A stretch of DNA of 8,088 nt from Paraprevotella sp. (GTDB taxonomy: Bacteria > Bacteroidota > Bacteroidia > Bacteroidales > Bacteroidaceae). Where the stretch lies: assembly GCA_017630975.1 (NCBI GenBank), contig JAGBUF010000323.1, forward strand, positions 1 to 8,088, written 5' to 3'. The position numbers and the translations under genes were made by a program. Shown here in pieces: positions 7,567 to 8,088 of this stretch (the first letter of the stretch is position 1; each line of letters starts with the position of its first letter). Under the pieces are notes generated by a model. That model saw nothing but the letters and a program-made list of their open reading frames with translations, searched no databases and was not told where the DNA came from.

Positions 7567-8088
7567 TTAATGGTGTATACTTCTTCCTCCCGGTACGATT
7601 TGCGGTACATCGTCCAACTTCAACGTATCTTCCCTATCCACAGGATGTTCGGGTACAAGTGGTTCTTCAGGAAGAACGGGAGTGATATCTTCGGGGGTGT
7701 CCGGTTCGGTCGGCTCATTGGGTTCGTTCGGTTCGGGTTCTTCCGGTGCCACATCAGGTTCGGACTGCAACCAACGGAAAGATTGAATGCTCTTGATTCC
7801 GACAACAGAAAAATAAGTAGTGATTTTACCGTACAACAACACTCTTTCCCCCAAATGTTCGGGGTGATCCTGCAGGTTCAATGCGTTTCTCACACTCGAA
7901 CCTTTTTTCAATTCTACGGGCAGACAACATGCTGCATCGGTTTCACCTTTCGTTGCAGCTATGAGCAGATTGCTCGGTCTTGCACCCTCAGCAGAAAATT
8001 GGGCTGAACTGATGGTTGTACCGCTACAAAACCCTACGATATAACCATGTACACAAGCCGTATATTCTTCATCGTTGCCAATTTGCCC
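7567..8088 (-). CDS. DUF6359-like protein with Pro/Glu-rich C-terminal tail (5' end outside window)
   Basis: The frame is open from the right edge to a TAA at 7567-7569, giving the last 173 residues; no ATG start is visible (an alternative TTG at 7911 lies inside the conserved domain). Residues 12-108 of the fragment match, from memory, the DUF6359 pattern of Bacteroidetes exported proteins: VHGYIVGFCSGTTI, ARPSNLLIAA, the Cys-Cys-LPVEL strand, SVRNALNLQDHPEHLG and LLYGKITTYFSVVGIKSI. This has the look of an OB-fold beta barrel. From about residue 110 the sequence turns into a Pro/Glu-rich low-complexity tail (EPEPNEPNEPTEP) of about 45 residues, then a short end (DDVPQIVPGGRSIHH). The signal peptide, if any, is outside the window. 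Function of the family is unknown to me. It directly precedes the secreted hypothetical gene, suggesting a shared transcript and perhaps a shared surface location. Confidence 0.75.
   Translation of the reverse strand, partial: GQIGNDEEYTACVHGYIVGFCSGTTISSAQFSAEGARPSNLLIAATKGETDAACCLPVELKKGSSVRNALNLQDHPEHLGERVLLYGKITTYFSVVGIKSIQSFRWLQSEPDVAPEEPEPNEPNEPTEPDTPEDITPVLPEEPLVPEHPVDREDTLKLDDVPQIVPGGRSIHH
7630..7761 (-). repeat. Low-complexity Pro/Glu-rich coding repeat
   Basis: Within the DUF6359-like gene the DNA becomes repetitive, with recurring ggttcgg/ggttcgt units on the + strand around 7701-7742 that encode EPNEPNEPTEPDTPE-type residues. Short repeats of this kind can vary in length between strains by slippage. 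At protein level it probably forms an extended, acidic spacer. Confidence 0.6.

Noticed and set aside
7563..7610. Upstream ATG at 7610 as the start of the secreted hypothetical protein
   Set aside because: It would place 16 charged residues ahead of the signal peptide and overlap the end of the preceding gene by 44 bases; the ATG at 7562 gives a normal signal peptide and a 4-bp gap.
7909..7911. TTG at 7911 as a start codon for the DUF6359-like gene
   Set aside because: The frame continues open to the window edge with sequence that belongs to the same conserved domain, so the TTG is an internal leucine codon.

Overview
The window looks like chromosomal DNA from a gut Bacteroidales bacterium (Bacteroides, Phocaeicola or a close relative). 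The reasons are the protein families (a secreted multidomain GH2 enzyme with the Bacteroidetes-style C-terminus, a DUF6359-like OB domain, a '...CAQ' signal peptide on a Bacteroidetes-type surface protein), the lack of strong Shine-Dalgarno sequences, and promoter-like elements of the Bacteroides type (-33 TTTG-like, -7 TAnnTTTG). Species-level placement is not possible from the sequence alone.

Layout. One gene fragment on the + strand enters from the left edge and ends at 331; I could not identify its family. It converges on a run of minus-strand genes, and a perfect 20-bp inverted repeat (331-377) separates the two directions. Reading the minus strand in its transcription direction (from right to left), the order is: the C-terminal part of a DUF6359-like protein with a Pro/Glu-rich tail (8088-7567); a secreted hypothetical protein of about 535 residues starting 4 bp later (7562-5955), whose 3' end looks frameshifted; a gap of 127 bp with a good Bacteroides-type -7 element; a PurF-like amidophosphoribosyltransferase homologue (5827-4367); a sodium:solute symporter 3 bp later (4363-2912); and, after 73 bp carrying its own promoter-like sequence, a secreted GH2 beta-galactosidase-type glycosidase (2838-409). 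No stretch longer than 300 bases is without a gene. I see no tRNA, rRNA, CRISPR array, insertion sequence or phage gene.

How the genes may work together. The two rightmost genes look like a co-transcribed pair of exported proteins of unknown role. The PurF-like gene and the symporter are almost certainly co-transcribed; the GH2 gene may be read through from them and also started from its own promoter. A secreted glycosidase next to a Na+-coupled transporter could be a release-and-uptake pair, but no SusC/SusD genes or regulators are present to support a classical polysaccharide utilization locus.

The most interesting point is the PurF-like protein. Its phosphoribosyltransferase half is complete, including the PRPP loop and four cysteines placed like the Fe-S ligands of Bacillus PurF, but its glutaminase half has lost the catalytic Cys (it begins MGGFFG instead of MCG...) and also the glutamine-binding Arg, the oxyanion-hole Asn-Gly and the binding Asp. 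It is therefore unlikely to be an ordinary glutamine-dependent PurF.
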